DNA of 64,000 bases from Penelope pileata (taxonomy: Eukaryota > Chordata > Aves > Galliformes > Cracidae). The DNA is taken from positions 91,508-155,507 of the forward strand of contig WBMW01005529.1 in the NCBI GenBank assembly GCA_013396635.1, in the 5' to 3' direction. The notes beneath the pieces were generated by a model. That model ran no database searches and was not told the DNA's origin. It was given only the letters and a program-made list of their open reading frames with translations. How positions within the stretch are numbered: position 1 is the first letter of the stretch; every line of letters starts with the position of its first letter. This document shows positions 38,195 to 49,450 of this stretch, piece after piece. The position numbers were made by a program, and so were the translations under genes.

Positions 38195-41100
38195 GGCTAC
38201 TGGGCCTTGCCCTAGCTGTTTCCAGTGTTCCCAGTTCTAGGTACCCTAGGCACTGCTGCTTCCTAACAACTACTACTCCCTCTGGTGATTTCTCACTTTC
38301 TATATTCTGAATGTAACTGCACTTTTTTGTATGTTTGCTTTCATCTTTGAACAGAAAACACTACAGTAATCAGCATAACAGGCAATATGGCAGCATCATA
38401 AATGGCAGTGCATTGCTACCTCCCAATACTGCTGCCTCAGCCTGCTTATTGTGCAGTTATAATTTTAACCTGCATGTCTTCTTGTTGGATGCTCTCTCCA
38501 TTTCATTTAGCACTTTCTCTCTGAGAAGAAAAATGTGTGCTCTGTATTTGTGTGTGCTAGGCAGAGGTTTTTTGTCCTGTTAACATATTCTCCCTATTCA
38601 AGGAGTTTATTTTCCCTACCACAGAAGACCACTGTGCTAACTGTGCTAACTCCACTCCCTGAAGAGCTGAACAAAAAATAGTAATGCAAACATTTACTGC
38701 CCAGGGATTCATCCTGAAGGATCACAAATGCTCCCTGCAAATTATAGGCCTTGTGCTGCTGGGCTTTCCCGTAACCACTAAAGTTCCCTGCAAATTATAG
38801 GCCTTGTGCTGCTGGGCTTTCCCATAACCCCTTAAGTTTAATGGCTGTTCTGTACAAAGCTGTGAAACAGCTTTTTGTTTATTTATACATTTAGTCTACA
38901 CTAAGCTGTGATTCTCCATACAACTGTAAATAGATTGGTATTGTATTTCTTGCTAAGTGAGAAAATCTGTATCTACTTCAATAAATTTATTAATAAGTTA
39001 TTGTGTGGCAAGTCCACTAGGAAAAAAATATGGCTGCTGCTTGCAATCAAGATGTTTAATATGGAGTTGAGTTAGAAAGTTATTTTAGCCCCTAAATCCA
39101 AAATACACAGTGTCTTCAAAGCATTAATTAAAAGCAGCTGAAGGAACAGATAAAGACGCAAAACCCCATTGGAAAAGAGTTTTATAGTAAATGAACATGA
39201 ACAGCCTATTTTCTTTTCTGCTTAAACAGGCTCTTATATCTGAACAACCAGATCAAAAGCCAACTGAGAGAGTGCCAGTTCAACAGCTTTAGAGGCTTCT
39301 GCCATCTGTGGATGAGAGGCTGTCAGTTTTTTTAATTGCAGCACAAAGACTGGGAATGCAATCTATATCCTAATGGCAGCTAAGTGAAATGACTTGTGGT
39401 TTCCTCCTACTAGAGCAAAGGGGAATTATGACTCTGAACAACAGACCATAAAGTATTTTATTATGTGGTCATGAGTATCACTTCCAATGAGGAACAGAGT
39501 GATAATTTAGTACTTTAAATTATCACTTTGTAAAATCATACATACCAATGAGCTCTGAACTAATTTTAATCGAAAGTATCTCAAATTACACAGTTCTTTA
39601 CCATAAGTCGGTTTGTGTACATATATACATTTGCAAAATATCAATGTTTAAACTGTGCTTACATCAGGACAGTAAGGAAACCTTGGTCTTGTTGACACTC
39701 ATGCGTCTGGAATTCCACACAGTTACTGGAAAATAAGGTAAAGGAAAAAAAGACGAGATCTTGTATTAAGAACTTCTTAAAAGAATAAGAAATTAATTAA
39801 ATCTAAGAAATAAGAAATAATATCCCATCACTGAAACATGCAGAATTTCAGCTAGAAAAGTGCAAGAGGATCTCAAAGGACTCTTACATGTAGAAGAATC
39901 TATCTTAACAATTAAGATACTTTATATATGAGGACAAGATAAAAATCAAAACCAATATATTTTTACATAAATTAGAATTATTATTTTTTCTTTTTCTGTG
40001 TAAATATAAATAGATAAATGAATAAAGCATTCAGTTTTTCATCTGTTGAGAATTGCAATGTTAGGACTTTTTTGTTTGTTTTTATGTCTGTTTGTTGTGT
40101 TCTTTGTTTTTCTTTTGCTAAAACTATTTTCTCTCCTTGAAAATATGTAGCAAGATTTTTTAATGAGCTATTAGATTAATACATCATTTTTACCTCCTTT
40201 GTAATGGCTGATTGCTAGCTCCCTGGTTCATCACTTGGACATGGGTACATTACTAGAGATTAGAGTTAAGTAAGGATGCGGATGACAAAAAAAAAAAGAT
40301 TTTATCAGGTCTTCATACTTTTTACAAAGTCAAAATACTTTTTCGGGCTTTTTCAGCAAGATGCAGTGAAAGTGCAGAGTTTGCATACTTCTGCTGCATT
40401 TGTTATATACAAAATTCTTATCCCCAGTGAAGAAATTTGGAGTAAGTATGTGTGTCTCAAGCCTCTTTGTAATGTCAGCTGAAGATTTAGACAATAAAGC
40501 TTTTGTAACTCCTCTTCAGTTCCTTGTCAGTGCTCTCAGCTAACATCTATAGCAACTCACGGACTGGTTTGTTTTCAGCACTGCAAGTATCATTTTTCAT
40601 TCCATAATATTCATACTGTGATAAACAAACAAATAAATGGACTCCGATAAATTTGTATTTTGAGAGAGGGAGGGTTCAAAATGGTCTTTTACCTATTTGA
40701 AGGTTTAAATATTTGGACAGAAGTGTGAAATTTAAATCTCTTGGTTTCAAAGTTTGTTCCTCCTGTAAGGTCATTATGCCTACTTGGCTCATTGCTTATA
40801 TGGAATGGTGTGGTAATGGGAATTGCAGATCATGGTCAAAAGGTCCTTGAAGGAATGTTTGTTAAGGATTTCTACTAATATCTCCATCTCTGTTTAAGTC
40901 CCCAGAGCTCGAATATTTGTGACATCATAGACTTCCTCTACAAGCAATAGAATTATTCTTCTCTGTCAGAACATTTCCATAAAATCATAAATGCTGTAAG
41001 AGCTTTAAATCATCCAGCTCTGAGAAAAGTATCTCACAGCAGTGAATTAGATAATTTATCTCATTAGCTGATCTATACGAACAAACAGCTCAGCAGACTG

Positions 41101-41199
41101 CTGACTGCCCAAAGAAAGAGGTGTGCTTGTCCAGTATCTCGTCAGACAGTGGAGCCATACAGTTTGATCTTGGTGTTGCCCTCACCCAACTCAGAGGCA
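38195..41199. other. Unique DNA, no gene recognised
   Basis: About 3 kb. Apart from the 53-bp tandem duplication at 38732-38837 nothing is recognised. Open frames are short and uninformative. Confidence 0.5.
38732..38837. repeat. 53-bp tandem duplication
   Basis: Two adjacent copies, 38732-38784 and 38785-38837, both beginning TCCCTGCAAATTATAGGCC. They differ at a few positions near their ends (CCCGTAACCAC against CCCATAACCCC), so the duplication is not brand new. Confidence 0.95.
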
Positions 41200-41577
41200 C
41201 TAAGATGTTGGGAGATCGGGCTTCTGGGAACAAACGGGACGAGCTCATAGAGTTTGCAGGTAAGTTCCAACTTTATTGTGTTTCGGCAATACAATATATA
41301 GCCCTTAGTAGTGCAAGCATTAGCAATCACGCGTGAAAGCATTTCCCTAATTGGCTGTGCTGCCTTGAGCAGTTTCGTGATTGGTGATCACGCGCAGAGC
41401 ACACGCTTGTTCTGATTGGCTCGCAGTTCTTTTATCTTCCTGTTTTCTTGCGAACGATAAGTAACCCCCGGCTACCCCCCCGAATCTCTGACCTCTAGTT
41501 ACCCTTTCAACCTTCACACAATTTTCTCCTCTAATCTGTGTAGCCCGAGTTTGGTTGCCCCTATCCCAACACTAAGA
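41200..41577 (-). mobile_element. Class II (alpha/beta-retrovirus-like) solo LTR with 6-bp target duplication
   Basis: The LTR spans 41206-41571 (366 bp) with its sense strand on -. It has perfect 8-bp terminal inverted repeats TGTTGGGA/TCCCAACA and identical 6-bp direct repeats CTAAGA at 41200-41205 and 41572-41577. A 6-bp duplication is typical of alpha- and betaretroviral integrases. Reading the - strand there are three CCAAT boxes (41415-41419, 41380-41384, 41350-41354), a TATATA box near 41294-41300 and AATAAA at 41272-41277 just downstream. This compact TATA-to-polyadenylation layout is known from avian alpharetroviruses. No internal retroviral sequence is attached, so it is a solo LTR. 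Well-preserved ends and several CpGs suggest a fairly young insertion. Confidence 0.92.
41272..41419 (-). promoter_or_regulatory. LTR promoter elements: CCAAT boxes, TATA box, polyadenylation signal
   Basis: On the - strand, three CCAAT boxes precede CTATATATTG and then AATAAA about 20 bases further on. The order and spacing fit the U3/R boundary of an alpha/beta-like LTR. Whether it is active cannot be told from sequence. Confidence 0.75.
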
Positions 41578-42378
41578 GACCTTTGTTGTTCCTACAGCAG
41601 AAGCATGTCTCTGAGTTCCCGCTGTTTCAGTACAATTTTTACTGACTTCAGCTTTTCTTTTTGTGTTCTTGACTGTCTGCTTATTTGTTGTGCCCATTAA
41701 TGTATCCTGGTATTATTTCTAAGCACTGAATTGTAGTAGATGCTAACGATTGCAACCTCAAAAATTTCTCTTTTTCATTCCATGCCACAATTTTCAAGAA
41801 TTGCGAAGTGCTGAACTTACGCTATACCTGTTAAAATATCTGTCACTTCTTTCTCCTCAATCCTATTTCACTGATTCAAACCTGCTAACCAAGAAGGGCC
41901 ATCAGGAGGAGATCCTTGATTCTAGCTTAGACACAGCTGCAGTTATAAGATTGCAAGAGAATCCACTGGGTTGTTCCATATTTTCAACAGTGTTAATGTT
42001 TCTGGCCAAGAGCATTCCACATTCAGTCTTATCTTTCCCCTAAACTTTCCTGAAATAATTTTATGGATAGTCAGCTATGTCCCTACCTATAAAAATGTAT
42101 TTACCGTGTCCACTCTGAGAATATGTTTCAGAAAAAGGATTTCAAGACTTTTCCATATGGCTTACAGAATACAAACCATTCTATCTGGAATTCATGAACC
42201 CTCATTGAGGATTACTTCCAAATACATTTATATTATTTGAGATAACAGGTCTTGTTAGCAAGCTTCCTTGTGTAACCTGAGAGGAAATCATAACTGATTT
42301 CTCAATACATTTCCTTGTCCAAGATTTCCAACCAGGTAGACTTAAATATTTTAAATCAGGACATGAAGATATATTGAC
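41578..42378. other. Unique spacer between two LTRs
   Basis: 0.8 kb, no feature recognised. Open frames of up to 97 codons have no recognised domain. Confidence 0.5.
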
Positions 42379-42894
42379 TGTTCTGGTTTCAGCAGGCAGG
42401 CCTGGAAACCCCACACAGCCTTTCGCTCACCCCCCCCCTCCTCCCAGCTGGGATGGGGGAGAGAATCGAGAAATAAGGTAGAACTCCGGGGTTGAGATAA
42501 AAACTATTTACTAACAGAAAGAGGAAAATAGAGTAAAATAACAGTAATGATAATTATATACAAAATAAGTGATTGTACAAAGCAATCGCTCACCGACCGC
42601 GACCGATGCTCAGCCAATCCCCAAGCAAACGGGCCCTCCCGGCTCACTTCCCTTCCTTATAGTACATAATGTCATATGGTATGGAATATCCCTTTTGGTC
42701 AGTTTGGGTCAGCTGCCCCATTCTTGTCCCCTCCTAGCTCTCTGTGGCCCCCCCCAGCCTCTTTATTCTCCTGGCAGAGACATACAAATGTCCTTGGTTC
42801 TGTTCAGCGCTGCCGGCTGTTATCAGCCATGTTTTCTTTCTAGAACCAAAACACAGCTTTGTAGCAGACACTGAGAGAAAGTTTCAGTTAGCCA
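42379..42894 (-). mobile_element. ERVL-type LTR, reverse orientation, young copy
   Basis: The sense strand is -. The 3' end is the clean terminus at 42379 (TGTTCTGGTTTCAGC on +, reading GAACA outward). Most of the element matches the 28826-29292 LTR with few differences. Reading sense, it carries the GGGATATTCCATACC block, an ACTATAAGG TATA-like box, and a nine-G run (C9 on + at 42430-42438). At the other end homology stops in GTTTCAGTTAGCC near 42890, about 15 bases short of the TG terminus seen in the 28.8-kb copy, and no matching 5-bp target duplication was found. It is either end-degraded or slightly truncated. No gag or pol is attached. Confidence 0.88.
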
Positions 42895-44489
42895 TAAAAA
42901 TGCCTAAGCTAGGTTTTAATACATCATGTTTTTCACTTTTACTCTTTTCCTACAGCAGTCAGTTCTCAGTATAGTCATCAAATGGTTAGAATTTCAAGAC
43001 ATTTTTCCTGTTTTTTATCAGGTTCTCTGAGAACATATATTTTTTAAAACTGCAACCTGATCAATCTTTTCCACTAAAAGAGTGTTCATGATCACAGGCA
43101 TATCTAGAATATGGATGAGCTACATATTCTTAGAGTATGTCCAACTTTCATAGATTTTTAAAAATAGGGCAATTAAGTAGCAAAAACGTATCTAAAATTC
43201 CTCTGTAAAACTGTGCTTTTTCTTTTTTTTGCAGTTTTCTAGTGTTTACTTTTATGCACAGCAATGAATGCACATGCTTATACATTTATAAGATGAACAG
43301 GATTTTTCAGATTGAAAAAAAATCTTCATTTTTTATAAAGATTTCTAGAGCTCTTCAGAATCTCAAATTTACATTTCACATTCCATGGTGAGGAATGAGA
43401 ATAGAAGATTTTTTCTGTCATAAATTAATACATGCATAACTTGCTGTTATGAAATAACAAGTGTCTCTCGTAAGTATTGTCGCTGACTCAGTCAAGATAT
43501 AAGCTTCTCCTTGTTGTTTTCAGGAAATATATTTATAATGCCACAAATCGTTAAATATTTTTGTCAAAACCAATTCTACTCTTCTACTTCCACATGCCAC
43601 TAAATTTCTATAAAGCACACAATCCCTTTGCCAGTAAGCATGGAAACCTACAGCCAAAATATAGGTTGTGGAAGTGGAAAACATGTTTAAAATTATTATG
43701 TACAGAATTTACAACCATTACTCCTAGGAATACATTGTGTATATTGTATCCACAGTACCACTCACTTCTCCCCTGCTCTGGCATTAAAAATCTGAATTGT
43801 TTTGGTAGGTAGAAACAGAAAATATGCATGAGCACCTATCTGCATGAAACATATGAGTAGACATGAAGTTGGAATGCGCCTTGAAGAACAAATTCTAACT
43901 CTCAGAAGGACCTACTTTAACTTGACTGCAGCTTCTACATGACCTTTCAAAGAATACTGAAAAATTAAAGGATTATGTAATCTATCACAAATGAGGCCGT
44001 CTTAGAAGCAAGTATACATGTCACCTCTGTCTGGTTCTCATATTAAATCACTTGGACCATTTTGTTTCTTAATCATATCTTTCAAAATCTGAATATTTGC
44101 AGTTCTTTCTACATAATTGGTCGGATCCAATACAAAGTGTTGTGGTTGTGTATGTTCTTTATAGCATATACTGCAAGATTTCTTTTCTCTCCTGCTTGTT
44201 GATTCTCAAAATCTCAGTGTGAACATGTTTACATACCATTCAGCACTCTCATCTCTCCCTCAATATGATTTATGTCTTATGACAATGGCTGTGATTCTTC
44301 CTCCTTACCCCTAGCCTTCCCTCTGCATAACCTCTATTGTATTGTTGCAATGTACACATAAAATTATGTGCTTCAAACAATAACAAAAAAAATTGCAAAC
44401 CATCTCAAGAGATGAACTAGTAAGTGTATATATCAGAATATCTTGAGAACAAGTTTGCTATCTTAATTTGAAGATAAAGCCCTACAGAG
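42895..44489. other. Unique AT-rich spacer
   Basis: 1.6 kb, no gene or repeat recognised. Confidence 0.5.
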
Positions 44490-45033
44490 TCAAAGAGTAG
44501 TTGAGGCTGCAATGCATCTCTGGATATTGTCTAATTCCAACCCCTTGCTAAGAGCTGGGTCAGCTATAGCTGGGTTATGAAAATCTCCAAGGACTCCACA
44601 ACCTCTCTGGAGAATCAGTTCCAGTACCTGATTACGCTTACAGTGAAAAAACCTTTTTCTTGTGTTTAAAGGAAATTGCCTGCTTTTCACTTCATACACA
44701 CTGGAGTCAGAAGAACCAGGCTTTGTCTTTACTCCCTTCTGTCACGTATTTATGCATATGGATAATATCCTACCACCCCCTCACACCTTTTCACCTTGAG
44801 GCTAAATAGTTCAGCCTCTCTCAGCTTCTCCTTGTTTGCCAGATATCCCAGACCCTTAGTCATCTTCATGACCCTTCACTGGAGCTTCTGAAATATGTCC
44901 ATATCTCTCTTGTACTTAGAATTCCAAAATTGGATTGTGCACTCCAGATGTGTTTCACCATTACTGAGAAGAGGAGAAAGTCTCCTTCAATCTGCTGGCA
45001 GTGTTCTTCGTAACATAGCCCAGGAAGCTTTTA
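44490..45033 (-). mobile_element. Old CR1 LINE fragment, reverse orientation
   Basis: A diverged CR1 3' region on the - strand. The + strand shows the reverse-complement landmarks GAGTAGTTGAGGCTG, CTCCACAACCTCTCTGG, CAGTTCCAGTACCTG, AGGCTAAATAGTTCAGCC and CATGACCCTTCACTGGAGC in the normal order. Its 3' terminus is near 44490 and it is truncated near 45033. Many indels leave only short open frames (for example 44490-44699), so coding is lost. Confidence 0.85.
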
Positions 45034-46935
45034 TGCTGAAATATTTTCTCCTTAGACATGTTTAAAAACATAAACTTTAAGGCATAATATTTAAAAAGAT
45101 TAATTTTGAGGCACATATATTTGCCTTTCCTATATGTTTTTAGGGTAGATGTACAGGAATTTCTCCTGTCTGGGTGAAAACTAATTTCATAGGAAGTTTT
45201 CTTCACAGTCTTTGGTAGTTATTGAGACTTTAGGGGATAAAGACATGAATGAGATCTCTGGCATTATTATAAACCATGTGAATTAGTCCTCTCCTTACTT
45301 CTGCAAAAACATTAAACACAGAATATGATTTCTAATTAATGAACCATATGTATTTGTATTATCATCTCTATGTCTGATTCAGAGCATCAAAACATTTAGG
45401 TTTCAATGTAAATACTTTCAACTTGTTCAAGTTTTACATTACATTAGAATTGCAAGATTCCATTTTATCCATTATTATATCAAAATAATGTATATTATTT
45501 GATTGCTGGAAAATAAATAGCTAGTTGTATCAGTCAGAAATATTCCAATAACATTTATAAAATATTTCACATTAGAAAAAAAGCAAGTCAAAAACTATGT
45601 ATTTGAAATACCAATAATAGCTTCAGAATCTAATATTGAAAACTTTTCCATTATTCTTTTTTTTTTTTTTTTCTTTTTCTGTTCATCAGTAAATACTTAT
45701 TTGCTCATTATATGTTGGTAAGCATCATTTTGAAGAGTTTTATAGTTTACATGTATCTTTCTGACTGCATTGAACCTTTCGCAGAGGTGACATAAAATGG
45801 TTAGGTAAGAAAACAAACTTTGGAATATAAAAAAAGAGAAATGATAGCTTTCACAGAAAAAGAAAGGTTAAATGGTGACGAAGGAAAATATGTTTATCAT
45901 GAGTGAGTTAAAGTGCTTTATGTGAACTGGATGTTGAGAAATAACGAGAAAATTGGAAATGAAATTAGGCCAAAAATAAGCATCCAAAAGATGCTAATGG
46001 CAAAATAAAATGCTGCAGGCATGTCTAACAGAAGTGATCAGAAATCGTCTGTCCCTGGTTGTATCATCAAATTGCTTTGTAATCATAACCTTTCTGCACA
46101 GCAGCTTCTCTATCTGCAAAAAGGTGGTATATCCTTTCAACATTAACTGGGTGCTTTGAAATATACTGATGCTACAAAAATGTGAAATATTAGTATAGAC
46201 AGCACTGTCGCAGCAAGTGAGATTTTTCAAATCACAACAGAAGTGTCACCAGTGTTGGAATGGCTATGCCACTTATGCTTAGTATCATCTTGCTTCTCAT
46301 AGTTTATTGAACTGTTCAGTCTGAGGGAATTATTCAGGCACAATATTAATAGCATTGATTGAATTTTCCCACCAAAAGTTGTCAAATTTATATCAAATAA
46401 ATTATCCAGTAATTTATATAATCTTACATAACTGTGCACTCTGCAAATCCCTTCAGGATACAGCAGTTTAAGATAACTTGAAAGAATTATTGAAGAATTA
46501 TTTCATTCTCTTTAGACTTCATATACATATATATTCATGCATTTTTACATATTTTATTTATTATTTTTATATACTGATTCATACATGTCATGCACAAGGA
46601 CACATACACATATATATAATCCTGAAAATAAGATTTCTGCTTATCTCTTTGCATAGATTTAACGAGACAGAAATGTAAAAGTTTTTAGGATAGCTTCTCT
46701 TTTCAGTGACTCCAATTTTATCAATTGCAAGAAATAAAATAAAAAAACTTCCACAACCAAAATCAAACAGAAACTAAAAGCCAACCAAACAAGCAAACGG
46801 TAACAAAAAAGCCTACATACTCAGTGAAGCTTGTTATATGTCAGATTCAAACCAAACAAGCTCAGAAGTGTAGGCAGGGGGAATATGGGCGGATATGTGA
46901 ATAGTACTAGATTCAAAAAGCTCTTCTGTTTCTTC
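45034..46935. other. Unique AT-rich spacer with T run
   Basis: 1.9 kb with a 16-T homopolymer at 45657-45672 and AT-rich tracts near 46510-46625. No gene recognised. Confidence 0.5.
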
Positions 46936-47352
46936 CCAGTCTTGTTTAGAATCTTCATTGATGGTCTGGATGAGGGGACCCTCAGTAAGTTTGCAGATGA
47001 CATCAAGTTGAGAGAAAGTGTCAATTTGCCTGACGTTAGGAATGCCCTACAGGGGGATCTGGATGGGCTGCATCGATGGGCTGAGGCCAGTGGGATGAGG
47101 TTCAACAAAACCAAGTGCCTGGTCCTGCAATTTGGGCACAACAAACCCATGCAATGCTATGGGCTTGGGGCAGAGTGGCTGGAAATCTACACAGAGGAAA
47201 AGGATGTGGGGATATTACTGAACGGCCACCTGAACATGAGCCAGCAGTGTGTCCAGGTGGCCAAGAAGGCCAATGGCATCCTGGCTTGTATCAGAAATAG
47301 TGCAGTCAGCAGGACTAGGGAGGTGATCGTCCCTCTGTACTCAGCCCGGTGA
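46936..47352 (+). pseudogene. CR1 reverse transcriptase relic with intact FADD box
   Basis: The coding relic in the 46.9-kb CR1. The frame is open from upstream (46831) to 47352, about 139 CR1 codons. It keeps the catalytic KFADD metal-binding motif (codons around 46990-47004), the RFNKTKC block and the AKKANGILACIRNS block. The frame is then lost at TACTCAGCCCGGTGAGA near 47345, where one or two bases are missing relative to the usual SALVRPHLEY sequence; the next CR1 amino acids appear in another frame. There is no N-terminal endonuclease and no C-terminal part. Of the CR1 copies here this is the best-preserved reverse-transcriptase palm. Confidence 0.85.
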
Positions 47353-47497
47353 GATCACACCTTGAGTACTGCGTTCAGTTTTGGGCCCCTCACTGCAAGA
47401 AAGACATTGAGGCCCTGGAGTGTGTCCAAGGAAGGGCAACAAAGCTGATGAAGGATCTGGAGCACAAGTCTTGTGAAGAGTAGCTGAGGGAACTGAG
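46936..47497 (+). mobile_element. CR1 LINE fragment, truncated at both ends
   Basis: A + strand CR1 covering the second half of the reverse transcriptase and the thumb region: FRIFIDGLDEGTLSKFADD, then MRFNKTKCLVLQFGHN, NMSQQCVQVAKKANGILAC and, after a frame change, the YCVQFWAP-type region. It overlaps in content with the start of the 13.4-kb copy. The 3' end is abnormal: CR1 sequence stops in GAGGGAACTGAG near 47497, well short of the octamer tail that defines a normal CR1 terminus. A later deletion or a rearranged insertion is implied. Confidence 0.92.
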
Positions 47498-49450
47498 CCA
47501 GCTATTGTCTCCTCACTTTGGATATGCTGAGCATATCACTTACCATTTGAAGCTAGTCAGGATTGTTCTTGAGGGTTCAAATTATTATCACTATGCTGTA
47601 AGACTGTTACTAATCAATCGTTAAGGCAAAGTCTGCAATTTAAAAGACAGTTTAGTGGAGTATTTAGCTTGCATACGACCTATTTTGTAACTGTTGCAGC
47701 CAAGAATAGCTACTAGATTGTTCCCCTATCATGGGTGTCCAACTTTTTGGCTTGCCTGGGCTGCATTGAGCAAAGAGGAATTGTATTGGGCCACCTGTAA
47801 AACATATGATATAGTTAATGTATATAATGTATATATATTTATTTATTAAAACATAAAAAAGAGGTCAACAATACCATAAAACTATTGGGTTCGAAACAAA
47901 CCCCAAGATAACTGATGGCCTGATTGTCAGAACTAACTGAATAAAATTGATCCCAGAATAATAGTATATTTTTCATAAAAAAAAGGCAGAAGCATCAAGT
48001 TCTTGACTCACCTAGAGGACAGCTAATGTACCTGTGTGCCACATATAGCCATACTGACAGTGGCCAAACATTGCTGCAATGCATAGAGATCATAATTTGT
48101 GAAACAACCAACCTGGATAACTTGTGCTTGGCAAGTACCTACATCATAAACTCAAGCACATCTTTGCTCACAGTCCTGGTGAAGAGCTCTGTGCTGCCAG
48201 AATTTTTTACCCTCTTTCTGCCAGCAATTCCATTCCCAAATCAGAATATTTGGGCTTTGTGGCTTTAGCCTGTGGCTGAAGAGTAGAATCATGTGGTTGT
48301 TACCCCAGTTCCTTTTAGAAGATTTAGTAAGACAAATTGTGCAGTATTGATATTAAGCATTGCCCTATTTGAGAAGAAAAAAAATCACATGGGACAGAGA
48401 AGCATATTGCCCATGTCAAACAAGCCAGCTGCATTGTTTCATGCCCAGTGGAGAATGGGATTTGGGTACTATCATATCTAAATGAAGTAGGGAAGTAATA
48501 AATCTTATGTTCATAAAAGAGTCACTCTGTTGTTAGGAATGAAAGGGGAAATTGAAATAGTGTAAGCAGGAGTTACATTGCTGGACTTACAAACTTGACA
48601 GCAGGCTTTATACTGGAACATTGAAGAAATGAAAAGATTTCATGAACATGAGCACAACGATAGCTAGTTGAGGATACATACTATTGAACTCTGGTGACCA
48701 TTCATTCTGCCAACAAACAGGGAGAAACCCATATGAGTAAATCAGACTGAAGTAAATGGATGCATGCTACAGATGGGACAATTTGTCCAAGAGGCATTTG
48801 GGAAATATTTATTTATGAAGATTTTCTGGAGGATAAGCTAGTATAATTGTTCTGCAATGATTATAAAAGGGAAGAAATCTAAACTATGTGATGATGAAAT
48901 ATTGTCAAAAAGGGCTAAATGCTGTTTCTTGGACTATTTATACTGAAAATTGAAGTGCTGCTGCCATTTTTTAAGCTTCTTATTTTTCGTTATGAAATTG
49001 GGGTAGTAGTTAGATACCATCTCTAAACATCATTTAAGTTGCTGATTGATTTTACAAAATGATATGTCACCCTCAAGATGCAGTCTTAATAGCTGGAGAG
49101 AGAAACTGAAGTGTCGTAAAATGATCAGAACTTCAAAGATAAATAAAAATTATACTCCTCCACCTTCTAAAAATATCTATTCAAAGAAAGTAAAAAAAAA
49201 AATGTATTTGATGAGATAAAGTTCTAAAATAGAGCTTATAATTACTCTATTTGAATTACTGTTATCTTTCATTTGCTTGAAGAAAATTCTTTTCTGTTGA
49301 AATCCTCTACTTATAAACTGCACGGTAAGGAAAAGAAAGGAATGACTGAGCATAACTTCACTGAGTTTGGAATAAAGAGGCTTGCAATAAATGTTCTTTA
49401 AATTGATTTAACTAGCATTGCATCTTCTCTCTGTCAAGATGAAAGATATA
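47498..49450. other. Mostly unique DNA; possible uncharacterised interspersed repeat at about 47738-48280
   Basis: From 47738 the sequence GGGTGTCCAACTTTTTGGCT followed by TGCCTGGGCTGCATTGAG resembles the terminal segment of dispersed non-coding repeats seen in amniote genomes, probably a DNA transposon relative. I cannot name the family, and I found no convincing inverted end. The rest of the block to 49450 is AT-rich and uninformative. Confidence 0.3.

Noticed and set aside
37900..38215. Three overlapping 65-84-codon frames in the GC-rich island
   Set aside because: Low stop-codon frequency in GC-rich DNA explains them; no recognised motif and no frame preference.
41121..41342. Open frames on both strands near 41.1-41.3 kb
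   Set aside because: They run across the boundary of the class II solo LTR and its flank; no domain is present.
42374..42900. Target-site duplication for the 42.4-kb ERVL LTR
   Set aside because: The left flank TTGAC has no match at the right edge, where the LTR end itself appears missing, so no duplication is claimed.
42569..42974. Overlapping open frames of about 76-101 codons, with matching ones at 28664-29183 on the - strand
   Set aside because: They lie wholly or largely inside ERVL LTRs, which are non-coding; the similarity between the two loci is LTR homology, not a gene family.
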